Shown here: one piece after another, positions 8,345-15,081 of the stretch
Position numbering within the stretch: the first letter of the stretch is position 1
Layout: each line of letters opens with the position of its first letter
Source of the DNA: JBFWUW01 sp050247075
GTDB lineage: Bacteria > Planctomycetota > Planctomycetia > Pirellulales > JBFWUW01
Assembly (NCBI GenBank): GCA_050247075.1
Contig: JBFWUW010000082.1
Coordinates: 1 to 28,457, forward strand
Length of the DNA stretch: 28,457 nucleotides
Direction: 5' to 3'
Position numbers and translations under genes: made by a program
The notes under the pieces: model-generated
What the model saw: only the letters and a program-made list of their open reading frames with translations
Database searches by the model: none
What the model was told of the DNA's origin: nothing

Positions 8345-10600
8345 ATGTTTCAACTTAGCGCACGACCGCTGTTCAACGACCACTACGTGACCGTAGTGCT
8401 GGTGGCGATTGCGCTGTTGGGGTTGCTGTTTCTTGGACCCGCCCGCAGCAAGACGACGGTTGGCCGGCGGCGGGTGCTGATGACGCTGCGGCTGGTGTCG
8501 ATCGTCATCGTGCTGCTGGCCATGCTGCGGCCGACGGTGGTCTATACCGCCATCAAAAAGCAGAAGGCCACGTTGGTGCTGCTGGTCGATCGCTCGCGGA
8601 GCATGACCGTGGGAGATGCTTTCGGCGACAAGCCGCGCTGGCAAGCCGCGCAACAAGCCGTGACCGATGGCCTGCCGGCGCTGCGAGAACTATCGGAAAA
8701 TATCGAGATCAAGTTCTACTTGTTCGATGCTGACGCCCGCGAGTTGGAATTCACCGGCCAATCGCTCGATTTTGGGGGCGAGCCGACGGGTGAACAGTCG
8801 GCCATTGGTGCCGTGTTGGAGGATGTCCTGCGGCGCGAGTCGGGCAAGCGGTTGGCCGGCTTGATTCTGCTTTCCGACGGCGCCCAGCGGGCCACCGAGG
8901 CCCGCGATCTGCCGCCGCAAACGCCGGCCCGCACGCTGCGCGACCTGGGCTACCCGCTCTACGCGGTAACCTTTGGAGAGTCGGGCGGGCTGGGCCAGGT
9001 GCGCGATGTCGCTTTGAAGGATCTGGTGGCCGACCCGGCCGTGTTCGTCAAAAATCAACTGGCGGTCTCGGTGACGGCGGCCTTCGACGGCTTCTCCGGG
9101 CAGGAAGTTCCCGTGCAACTGCTGTGGGAAACCTCCCCCGGCAAGATGGAGCCTGTGTCAGTCGTACTCCGCCGGCCGACGCGCGATAGCGAGCAAGCAT
9201 CCGTCGAACTCGACTACATCCCAGAAGTCCCCGGCGAACATCGGCTGACCGTCATGGTCGAGCCATTACGCGGCGAAACGGTAACCACCAACAACCAGCT
9301 CAGCACCTATGTGACCGTGCTGAAAGGGGGCCTGAAGGTCTTGTACCTGGATGGCCGCATGTTGCCGGAGCAAAAGTTTTTGCGGCGGGCACTGGCCGAG
9401 GCCCAGGACATGCACGTCGATTTTATCCGCATCGACGCCACCCGGCCGGAAACCCGGCCCGACAACCTGCTGGCCCATTTTCAACCCGGCCAGTACGACG
9501 TGTACCTGATTGGCGATGTCGATTCCAAGGCGTTTCAAGAGAAGGAACTGGAAGCACTCAGCTCCACCGTCATTGCCGGGGCGGGCTTGATGATGTTGGG
9601 CGGCATGCAAAGCTTTGGGCCGGGCGGCTACGACTCCACGCCGTTGGCCAAAATATTGCCGATCGAGATGGACCGCTTTGAGCGCCAGCCGCTGGGCGAA
9701 AAGATCCGCACAGACCTGCACTGGCCCGGTCCCTTGACATTGCGCCCCACGGCGCAGGGCTTGGAATATATTCTGCGTCTGGGCAAGATCGAGGAAAGCC
9801 GCCAACTGTGGAGCGAACTGCCGCCGCTGGACGGCATGAACCGCCTCCGCAAGAAAAAAACATCGGGCATTCTGCTGGCCGACGCTGGCGCGGGCAAGCC
9901 GCTGCTGGTGGCCGACAATGCCGGCAACGGCCGCGTGCTAGCCTTTGCCGCCGACTCCACCTGGCATTGGGCCATGGGGGGTGGCCGGGCCGACATCCAT
10001 CGCCGCTTTTGGCGGCAAGCCGTGTTGTGGCTGGCCCGCAAGGACCAGGCCGAGGATAGCCAGGTGTGGGTCCGCCTCAACCAGCGTCGTTTCGCGCCGG
10101 GCACGCGCGTCGAGTTTTCCGCGGGTGCCAAGGATGCCCAGGGCGAACCTCTGGCTGATGCGCAGCTTTCGGCGGAACTGGTCTTGCCCGGCGGTTCCAA
10201 AAAGCCCATCCGTTTGTCGCGCGAGGAAGGCCAAATGGCCGGTATCTTGACCGGCACGCAACAGCCGGGTGAGTATGCCATCGAACTGTCGGCCACGCGC
10301 GATGGGCAGCCGCTCGGTTCCACCCGCTCTCGGTTTCAGATCTTTGAGCAAGACCTGGAACTAGACAACCCGGCGGCCGACCCCACGGCCATGTCGGCCC
10401 TGGCGGCCATGACCGGCGGCGAAGCCATGAAACCGGAGCAGCTTCCGGCGCTGCTGGATCGGCTCAAGAGCTACCCCGAACAGCTTGAGGTTCGCGAGCA
10501 ACAGCGAAGCGAACTCTACGACAATCCCTGGGTGCTAACGCTGCTAATCAGCATCTGGAGCTTGGAGTGGTTCTTGAGAAAGAAGTGGGGACTTGTGTGA
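8345..10600 (+). CDS. VWA / GATase1-like membrane protein
   Basis: About 751 residues from the ATG at 8345; a TTG three codons upstream is a less likely start. Two N-terminal membrane helices (VTVVLVAIALLGLLFLG and LVSIVIVLLAMLRPTVV) precede a VWA domain with an intact MIDAS, VDRSRSMTVGD (D82, S84, S86). A beta-rich region follows, then a GATase1-like domain (VYLIGDVDSKAF; GAGLMMLGGMQSFGPGGYDS), a large C-terminal extracytoplasmic part and a final helix (NPWVLTLLISIWSLEWFLR) with a short basic tail. This is the third member of the DUF58-VWA-VWA set seen in many planctomycetes. A 100-nt gap separates it from the BatA-like gene, so it could have its own promoter, though none is convincing. Confidence 0.87.
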   Translation: MFQLSARPLFNDHYVTVVLVAIALLGLLFLGPARSKTTVGRRRVLMTLRLVSIVIVLLAMLRPTVVYTAIKKQKATLVLLVDRSRSMTVGDAFGDKPRWQAAQQAVTDGLPALRELSENIEIKFYLFDADARELEFTGQSLDFGGEPTGEQSAIGAVLEDVLRRESGKRLAGLILLSDGAQRATEARDLPPQTPARTLRDLGYPLYAVTFGESGGLGQVRDVALKDLVADPAVFVKNQLAVSVTAAFDGFSGQEVPVQLLWETSPGKMEPVSVVLRRPTRDSEQASVELDYIPEVPGEHRLTVMVEPLRGETVTTNNQLSTYVTVLKGGLKVLYLDGRMLPEQKFLRRALAEAQDMHVDFIRIDATRPETRPDNLLAHFQPGQYDVYLIGDVDSKAFQEKELEALSSTVIAGAGLMMLGGMQSFGPGGYDSTPLAKILPIEMDRFERQPLGEKIRTDLHWPGPLTLRPTAQGLEYILRLGKIEESRQLWSELPPLDGMNRLRKKKTSGILLADAGAGKPLLVADNAGNGRVLAFAADSTWHWAMGGGRADIHRRFWRQAVLWLARKDQAEDSQVWVRLNQRRFAPGTRVEFSAGAKDAQGEPLADAQLSAELVLPGGSKKPIRLSREEGQMAGILTGTQQPGEYAIELSATRDGQPLGSTRSRFQIFEQDLELDNPAADPTAMSALAAMTGGEAMKPEQLPALLDRLKSYPEQLEVREQQRSELYDNPWVLTLLISIWSLEWFLRKKWGLV

Positions 10601-10605
10601 GGAAA

Positions 10606-10633
10606 GGCGGAAGGATGAAGGCGAAAGGCTAGA
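10606..10633. repeat. Short heptamer tract, GGNNGAA type
   Basis: GGCGGAA, GGATGAA, GGCGAAA and GGCTAGA follow each other in 7-nt steps immediately after the VWA gene stop codon. The tract is short and degenerate, but it shares its period with the two tracts next to it. Confidence 0.5.
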
Positions 10634-10649
10634 AGCCATCAGATATCAG

Positions 10650-10670
10650 CTTTCTGCTTTCTGCTTTTTT
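10650..10670. repeat. Short heptamer tract, CTTTCTG type
   Basis: CTTTCTG, CTTTCTG and CTTTTTT in 7-nt steps. The terminal T run could also help termination of the upstream operon, but no strong hairpin precedes it. Confidence 0.5.
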
Positions 10671-10674
10671 CACA

Positions 10675-10849
10675 ACTGAATACCGAACACCGAACACCGA
10701 ACACTGAACACCGAAGACCGAAGACCGAAGACCGAAGACCGAAGACCGAAGACCGAAGACCGAAGACTGAAGACCGAACACTGAAGACCGAACACTGAAG
10801 ACCGAACACTGAAGACCGAAGACCGAACACTGAAAACCGAACACCGAAA
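10675..10849. repeat. Tandem heptanucleotide array, 25 units of ACYGAAS
   Basis: Twenty-five consecutive 7-bp units in unbroken phase fill the space before the DedA-like gene. Units are mainly ACCGAAG, ACCGAAC, ACTGAAG and ACTGAAC; ACTGAAT and ACTGAAA/ACCGAAA occur at or near the ends. Variation is confined to the third and seventh bases. Because 7 is not a multiple of 3, every frame stays similar, so reading frames through it give low-complexity 'SVFGLRS'-like peptides that are not genes. It resembles the short tandemly repeated heptamers (STRR) known from cyanobacteria and other bacteria. Confidence 0.95.
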
Positions 10850-10860
10850 ACTCCCTCCTC

Positions 10861-11523
10861 GTGCGCGAACTTATCCGACCGGCGGCCATCATCGCACTTG
10901 CTTTGTGCGCGCCTTTGGTGCCTCTGTTGTTCTTCGGTGACTCACTCGATGCGCGCGTGGCGGGTTGGTTGGATTCTGGTTTGTCGCCGCTGACGGTTTG
11001 GTCGCTGGTGGTGGGGGTGCTGGCCAGCGATGTGTTGCTGCCGGTGCCATCGAGTGCCGTCAGTACTTTTGGCGGCGCTCAACTGGGCCTGCTGCAAGGT
11101 ACGCTGGCCTCGTGGATCGGCATGACGTTGGGGGCGATGGGCGGTTTTGCCTTGGCTCGCTGGTTGGGGCGTCCCTTGGCCCGCCGGCTGGCCAAGGCCG
11201 AGGATTTGCAAAGGCTGGAAGGGCTGGGCCAACGGCATGGCCCGCGAATGTTGGTCATGCTGCGCGCCGTGCCGTTGTTGGCGGAAGCCAGCGTGCTGCT
11301 GTTGGGAACGATTCGCATTCCCTGGAGGCGGTTTCTGTGGCCCGTCAGTTTGAGCAACCTGGGGATCGCCGCCGCCTATTCGGCGTTTGGCCGGTTCGCC
11401 GCCGAATACAACGCATTGCCCGCCGCGCTGATTGCCTCCATTGCGTTACCGCTTGCCGTGACGACAATTGTGCGCAGGTTTCTTCCACCCGCCGCAGACT
11501 CTTCGTCACATTCGACGGAGTGA
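10861..11523 (+). CDS. DedA/VTT-domain (SNARE-associated) membrane protein
   Basis: 220 residues from a GTG at 10861. There are about five hydrophobic segments: AAIIALALCAPLVPLLFF, SPLTVWSLVVGVLASDVLLP, a glycine-rich segment at TLASWIGMTLGAMGGFALA, a segment around LLGTIRIPWRRFLWPVSL, and a last one at ALIASIALPLAV. The proline/serine turn VLLPVPSSAVSTFGG and the amphipathic RLEGLGQRHGPRMLVMLRAVP stretch match the VTT/DedA core, including the conserved arginine followed by a proline. DedA proteins are half-transporters or scramblases affecting lipid carrier recycling and envelope homeostasis; the substrate here is unknown. The start lies 11 nt after the heptamer array and has no SD. The gene is not obviously linked to its neighbours. 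Confidence 0.8.
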   Translation: MRELIRPAAIIALALCAPLVPLLFFGDSLDARVAGWLDSGLSPLTVWSLVVGVLASDVLLPVPSSAVSTFGGAQLGLLQGTLASWIGMTLGAMGGFALARWLGRPLARRLAKAEDLQRLEGLGQRHGPRMLVMLRAVPLLAEASVLLLGTIRIPWRRFLWPVSLSNLGIAAAYSAFGRFAAEYNALPAALIASIALPLAVTTIVRRFLPPAADSSSHSTE

Positions 11524-11538
11524 TCAGCAATCTGTTTT

Positions 11539-11616
11539 AGGTTCCTTCCGCCGGTAGGAACCCGCGGCGTTTGTGGTGTTTTATAAAGGTCCAGATACCG
11601 CCCGGCGGGCGGCCTC
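11539..11616 (+). repeat. Two-hairpin 78-bp leader repeat, copy 2
   Basis: Second copy of the element at 5053-5130. It has the GGTTCCT/AGGAACC hairpin, the AGGTCCAG box and the CCGCC-CGGCG-GGCGG hairpin (11598-11612). It ends 17 nt before the ATG of the yjhG-like gene, exactly as copy 1 relates to the DUF58 start. The two 17-nt spacers themselves do not resemble each other, so the matching distance is not merely an extension of the repeat. Confidence 0.85.
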
Positions 11617-11633
11617 ACTTTCCACACTCCACC

Positions 11634-13640
11634 ATGCCCGATTCCTCCGCTTCGCAACTTTCCCTGGCCGAACTGTTCGACACGTCTGACGGGGCGCTGT
11701 TTGACGTACAAACCAAGGCCGCCGGGCCTTCCGGCTCGCTGCCGCTGACCGAGGAGATGCTGCGAGACTGGCCCAGCGGCGACCTGTTTGGCTGGTCGCA
11801 AAACGCCGGCATGGGCTGGCCGCCGCAAGAAATGCTGGGTCCACAGTTCTTGATTCTCAGCACGCAAGGGGGCATTCGCGCTCCCGATGGCTCACCGATT
11901 GCCCTGGGCTACCACACCGGCCATTGGGAAGTGGGACTGCTGATGCAGGCCGCGGCCCGTGCCATCAAGTCGGCCGGCGGCGTGCCGTTCGCCGGCTTTT
12001 GCTCGGACCCCTGCGATGGCCGCACGCAAGGCACGCCCGGTATGTTCGACAGCCTTCCCTATCGCAACGACGCGGCCATCATCTTCCGCCGCTTGATCCG
12101 CTCGCTCCCCACGCGCCGCGGAGTGCTGGGGGTGGCGACTTGCGACAAAGGCTTGCCCGCCATGATGCTGGCCCTGGCAGGCTCCAAGCAATTGCCTTGC
12201 ATCCTGGTCCCAGGCGGCGTGACGTTGCCACCGTCGAGCGGCGAGGACGCCGGCAAAATCCAGACCATTGGCGCGCGGTTCTCGCATGGAGAGATCACCC
12301 TGGAGGAAGCGGCCGAACTCGGTTGCCGCGCATGTGCCAGTCCCGGCGGCGGTTGCCAATTCTTGGGGACGGCGGCCACCTCGCAGGTCGTGGCAGAGGC
12401 CCTCGGTATGACGCTGCCGCACGCGGCGCTAGCCCCTTCCGGCCAGCCGATCTGGCTCGACGCCGCCGCTCGCAGCGCGCGGGCGCTCATGCTGCTGGAG
12501 CAACGCGGGTTACCGTTGGCGCAAATTCTTACCGATGCGGCCATCCACAATGCCATGGTCGTCCATGCGGCTTGCGGCGGTTCGACCAATTTGCTGCTGC
12601 ACATTCCGGCCATCGCCCATGCCGCCGGGTTGCGGCGGCCGACGGTCGATGATTGGACCGAAGTCAACCGTCTGGTGCCGCGGCTGGTCGATGTTCTTCC
12701 CAACGGACCCACGGCGCATCCCACGGTGCAGTTCTTTCTGGCTGGCGGCGTGCCAGAGCTGATGCTGCATCTGCGCGAAATGGACCTGTTGGATCTCAAC
12801 GTCTTAACGGTCACTGGCCGCACGTTGGGCGAAGTCCTCACCGCTTGGGAAAAATCGCCGCGCCGTTCGGCGCTGCGCAAGTTGCTGCGCGACAAGGACG
12901 GCATTGACCCCGACAACGTCATCATGTCGCCCGCCCGTGCCGCCGAACGCGGGCTGACGCGTACCGTCTGTTTTCCCCGCGGAAACCTGGCCCCCGAGGG
13001 CTCGGTCATTAAGAGCACGGCCATTGACCCGCGGGTGGTAGATGCCGACGGCGTCTACCGCAAGCTGGGACCGGCTCGTGTCTTCACGCACGAAAAACAG
13101 GCGATTGCGGCCATCAAGTCGCGGCCAGGCAGCCAGCCGATCAAGCCGGGCGACGTGCTGGTGCTGATCTGCCGCGGGCCGATGGGGACCGGCATGGAGG
13201 AGATTTATCAGATCACGTCGGCACTAAAGCACTTGGAATTTGGCCGCGAGGTAGCCGTCCTGACAGACGCCCGCTTCTCGGGAGTGAGCACCGGCGCTTG
13301 CATTGGCCATGTTGGCCCAGAGGCCTTGGCCGGCGGACCCATCGCCAAACTGCGCGACGGCGATTTGGTGAAAATCGTCATCGACCGCAACACGCTGGTG
13401 GGGAGCGTCGATTTCGTGGGGGAGGGCCAACAACAACTCACACCGGTGGAAGGGGCAAAAGTCCTTGCCGCGCGGCCGGCACGCGAGGACCTGGCTTCTG
13501 ACCCGCTATTGCCGGATGACACGCGGCTGTGGGCGGCGCTGCAAAAGGCCAGCGGTGGCACCTGGGCCGGCTGTGTGTACGACGTTGACCGCATCATCGC
13601 CGCCTTGGAGGCCGGCGAGCAAGCCTTGCGCCCAAAGTAG
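11634..13640 (+). CDS. yjhG: YjhG/YagF-type D-xylonate dehydratase (IlvD/Edd family)
   Basis: 668 residues from the ATG at 11634. It aligns along its whole length with remembered E. coli YjhG: PLTEEMLRDWPSGDLFG, NAGMGWPPQEM, SDPCDGRTQGTPGMFDSLP, ATCDKGLPAMMLALA, GGGCQFLGTAATSQVVAEAL, NFVxG-like RGNLAPEGSVIKSTAIDP and ARFSGVSTGACIGHVGPEAL. Likely Fe-S ligands are C127, C170 and C241. The family dehydrates sugar acids such as D-xylonate to 2-keto-3-deoxy acids. Neither a 2-keto-3-deoxy-pentonate aldolase (YjhH-type) nor a sugar dehydrogenase is adjacent, so the physiological substrate is uncertain. No SD precedes the ATG; a two-hairpin repeat ends 17 nt upstream instead. The gene converges on the PLP-enzyme gene at 13840. 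Confidence 0.92.
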   Translation: MPDSSASQLSLAELFDTSDGALFDVQTKAAGPSGSLPLTEEMLRDWPSGDLFGWSQNAGMGWPPQEMLGPQFLILSTQGGIRAPDGSPIALGYHTGHWEVGLLMQAAARAIKSAGGVPFAGFCSDPCDGRTQGTPGMFDSLPYRNDAAIIFRRLIRSLPTRRGVLGVATCDKGLPAMMLALAGSKQLPCILVPGGVTLPPSSGEDAGKIQTIGARFSHGEITLEEAAELGCRACASPGGGCQFLGTAATSQVVAEALGMTLPHAALAPSGQPIWLDAAARSARALMLLEQRGLPLAQILTDAAIHNAMVVHAACGGSTNLLLHIPAIAHAAGLRRPTVDDWTEVNRLVPRLVDVLPNGPTAHPTVQFFLAGGVPELMLHLREMDLLDLNVLTVTGRTLGEVLTAWEKSPRRSALRKLLRDKDGIDPDNVIMSPARAAERGLTRTVCFPRGNLAPEGSVIKSTAIDPRVVDADGVYRKLGPARVFTHEKQAIAAIKSRPGSQPIKPGDVLVLICRGPMGTGMEEIYQITSALKHLEFGREVAVLTDARFSGVSTGACIGHVGPEALAGGPIAKLRDGDLVKIVIDRNTLVGSVDFVGEGQQQLTPVEGAKVLAARPAREDLASDPLLPDDTRLWAALQKASGGTWAGCVYDVDRIIAALEAGEQALRPK

Positions 13641-13680
13641 GAGGCTTACTAATCCGCCGATCACCGGGGAGGAAACGGCG

Positions 13681-13818
13681 GGTGGCTGGGTCAGAAGCGA
13701 AGCGGATGGCCCAGTGGATTGATGATCCAACCGGGTTGCCCTGGGGCGGCGTCCTTCGGCTTTTCTGGTTAGAATGCCAACTCCGCTGGGGCTTCCCGGT
13801 GGTCAGCCACCAGCCACC
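13681..13818. repeat. 138-bp palindromic repeat with terminal inverted repeats, copy 1
   Basis: Bounded by GGTGGCTGG (13681-13689) and its exact complement CCAGCCACC (13810-13818). It aligns without gaps to 20388-20525 (118 of 138 identical by eye). The inner arms GGCCCAGTGGATT (13708-13720) and ACTCCGCTGGGGC (13780-13792) still pair at 11 of 13 positions, one of them G-T. It lies in the gap between the convergent yjhG and PLP-enzyme genes, 21 nt beyond the stop of the latter. A reading frame through it (13682-13906) is a by-product of the repeat. Confidence 0.9.
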
Positions 13819-13839
13819 CCTTGCTCCGGCATTGCGCCA

Positions 13840-14940
13840 TCAACGGATTTTGCCGCGGCCGGCCAGCGGCCAGATGACTTCCAGCTTGCCGCCGCGGATG
13901 CCGTAGAATTCGTCGTGCAGTACGTTGGTAAAGTCGGAATAGCCGGGGATGAGTTCCAACCGGTCCCCCACCTGCAAGTGCTGGGCTTCGGGCTCTAGCG
14001 TGAATTCGCCATGCTCGGCGGAGAGCCGCGCCAGCGACAACCCCGTGCGGCCCACGACCAGTGGCGGGTGAGCGTCGGCATATTGCGACTTGCGGCCCGC
14101 GTCAATCACTGCGCGATCGGGGGCGGGCCGGCTGACGACGGTGGTAATCAGCTTCAGGGCAAAGTCAAAATCCTCCACATGGCAGCGATGCCGGTAAAAA
14201 GCATCCATGAAAATCAGCCCGCCCGCCTGCAACTCGGTCAGGCCGGGGCAAGTGATCGTCGTGGTGAAAGAACCCGTTCCGCCGGCCGAGACAATGTCGC
14301 AGCACAGCCCGTGTTTCACAAAATCGTCCTTGGTCTCGGCCAGAACGGCGATCGCCTCGCGAATGCGGCGGTCTTTTTCGGCGGCATCCTCCAGCAGCAG
14401 CAGATGCCCCTCGTAACCCATGATGCCGGCCAGCTTCAGCCCCGGCAGCTTGTCGATACGCTGTGCCAAGCGCAGCGTCGGCTGGCCCGGAATGACGCCG
14501 GCGCGGTTCAGGCCGATATCGACTTCCAGTATCACCCGCAGCGTCAGCCCGGCGGCGGCGAAGACCTGGCTCATGGCCTCGGCCTGGATTAAGTCATCGA
14601 CGGCCACCACCGGGTCGGCCCGGCGGCGGAGGGCCGCCAGCCGCTGCATTTTGTGGGGACCGACGAGTTGGTTGGCGATGAGCATGTCGCCCACGCCGCC
14701 GGTGGCCATGACTTCAGCCTCGCCCAATTTGGCGCAAGTGACGCCGATGGCCCCCTCGGCAATTTCCCAGCGGGCGATTTCCGGAGACTTGTGGGCTTTG
14801 GAATGGGGACGCCAGGCCACGCCATGTTGCCGGCAGAGGGCCGCCATGTGCTTGATGTTCGACTCCATGACATCAAGGTCGATACACAAGGCGGGTGTGT
14901 CGAGGTCATCAATCGAGCAGCCGATTTCTGGTACGTGCAT
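13840..14940 (-). CDS. DSD1/D-threonine aldolase-like PLP enzyme
   Basis: 366 residues from the ATG at 14940; an upstream start is open in frame but adds a non-homologous basic leader. The N-terminal alanine-racemase-type TIM barrel begins DLDTPALCIDLDVMESNI and carries the PLP lysine in RPHSKAHKS (K48). A glycine-rich phosphate-binding region (SAGGTGSF) and a C-terminal beta domain ending VIWPLAGRGKIR follow. The family includes D-threonine aldolase and D-serine dehydratase, which use a metal bound by a His-x-Asp/Cys pair in a 'PSHCD'-like motif. Here that segment reads PGYSD (332-336), so the histidine is replaced by tyrosine. Activity may therefore differ; 'DSD1-family PLP enzyme' is the safe name. 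It is in the same orientation as the DUF1552 gene upstream (141-nt gap). Confidence 0.85.
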   Translation of the reverse strand: MHVPEIGCSIDDLDTPALCIDLDVMESNIKHMAALCRQHGVAWRPHSKAHKSPEIARWEIAEGAIGVTCAKLGEAEVMATGGVGDMLIANQLVGPHKMQRLAALRRRADPVVAVDDLIQAEAMSQVFAAAGLTLRVILEVDIGLNRAGVIPGQPTLRLAQRIDKLPGLKLAGIMGYEGHLLLLEDAAEKDRRIREAIAVLAETKDDFVKHGLCCDIVSAGGTGSFTTTITCPGLTELQAGGLIFMDAFYRHRCHVEDFDFALKLITTVVSRPAPDRAVIDAGRKSQYADAHPPLVVGRTGLSLARLSAEHGEFTLEPEAQHLQVGDRLELIPGYSDFTNVLHDEFYGIRGGKLEVIWPLAGRGKIR

Positions 14941-15081
14941 GGCAAGTCGCGGGCGAGGAATGATAGTCGGGGCAGATGCGGAGGCAGTATAGGCCCTGCC
15001 CGGCACGCGCGATAGGGCCGCCACCCGGCCGAACGCCAAGCTCCATGCGCACTCGCAGGTACTCTTTCAACCGCTACAGCA

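Noticed and set aside
10675..10849. CRISPR array
   Set aside because: The unit is 7 bp with no spacers and there are no cas genes.
10629..10892. Possible minus-strand protein made of SVFGLRS-like repeats
   Set aside because: It is a direct translation of the heptamer DNA array; all frames give similar low-complexity peptides and no start or ribosome site is evident.
13682..13906. Small plus-strand gene, similar to one at 20389-20613 (AKRMAQ..., QLRW.FP...)
   Set aside because: The similarity comes from the 138-bp palindromic repeat. The frames run beyond the repeat into the antisense of neighbouring genes, and the pattern of changes favours DNA/RNA structure over protein.
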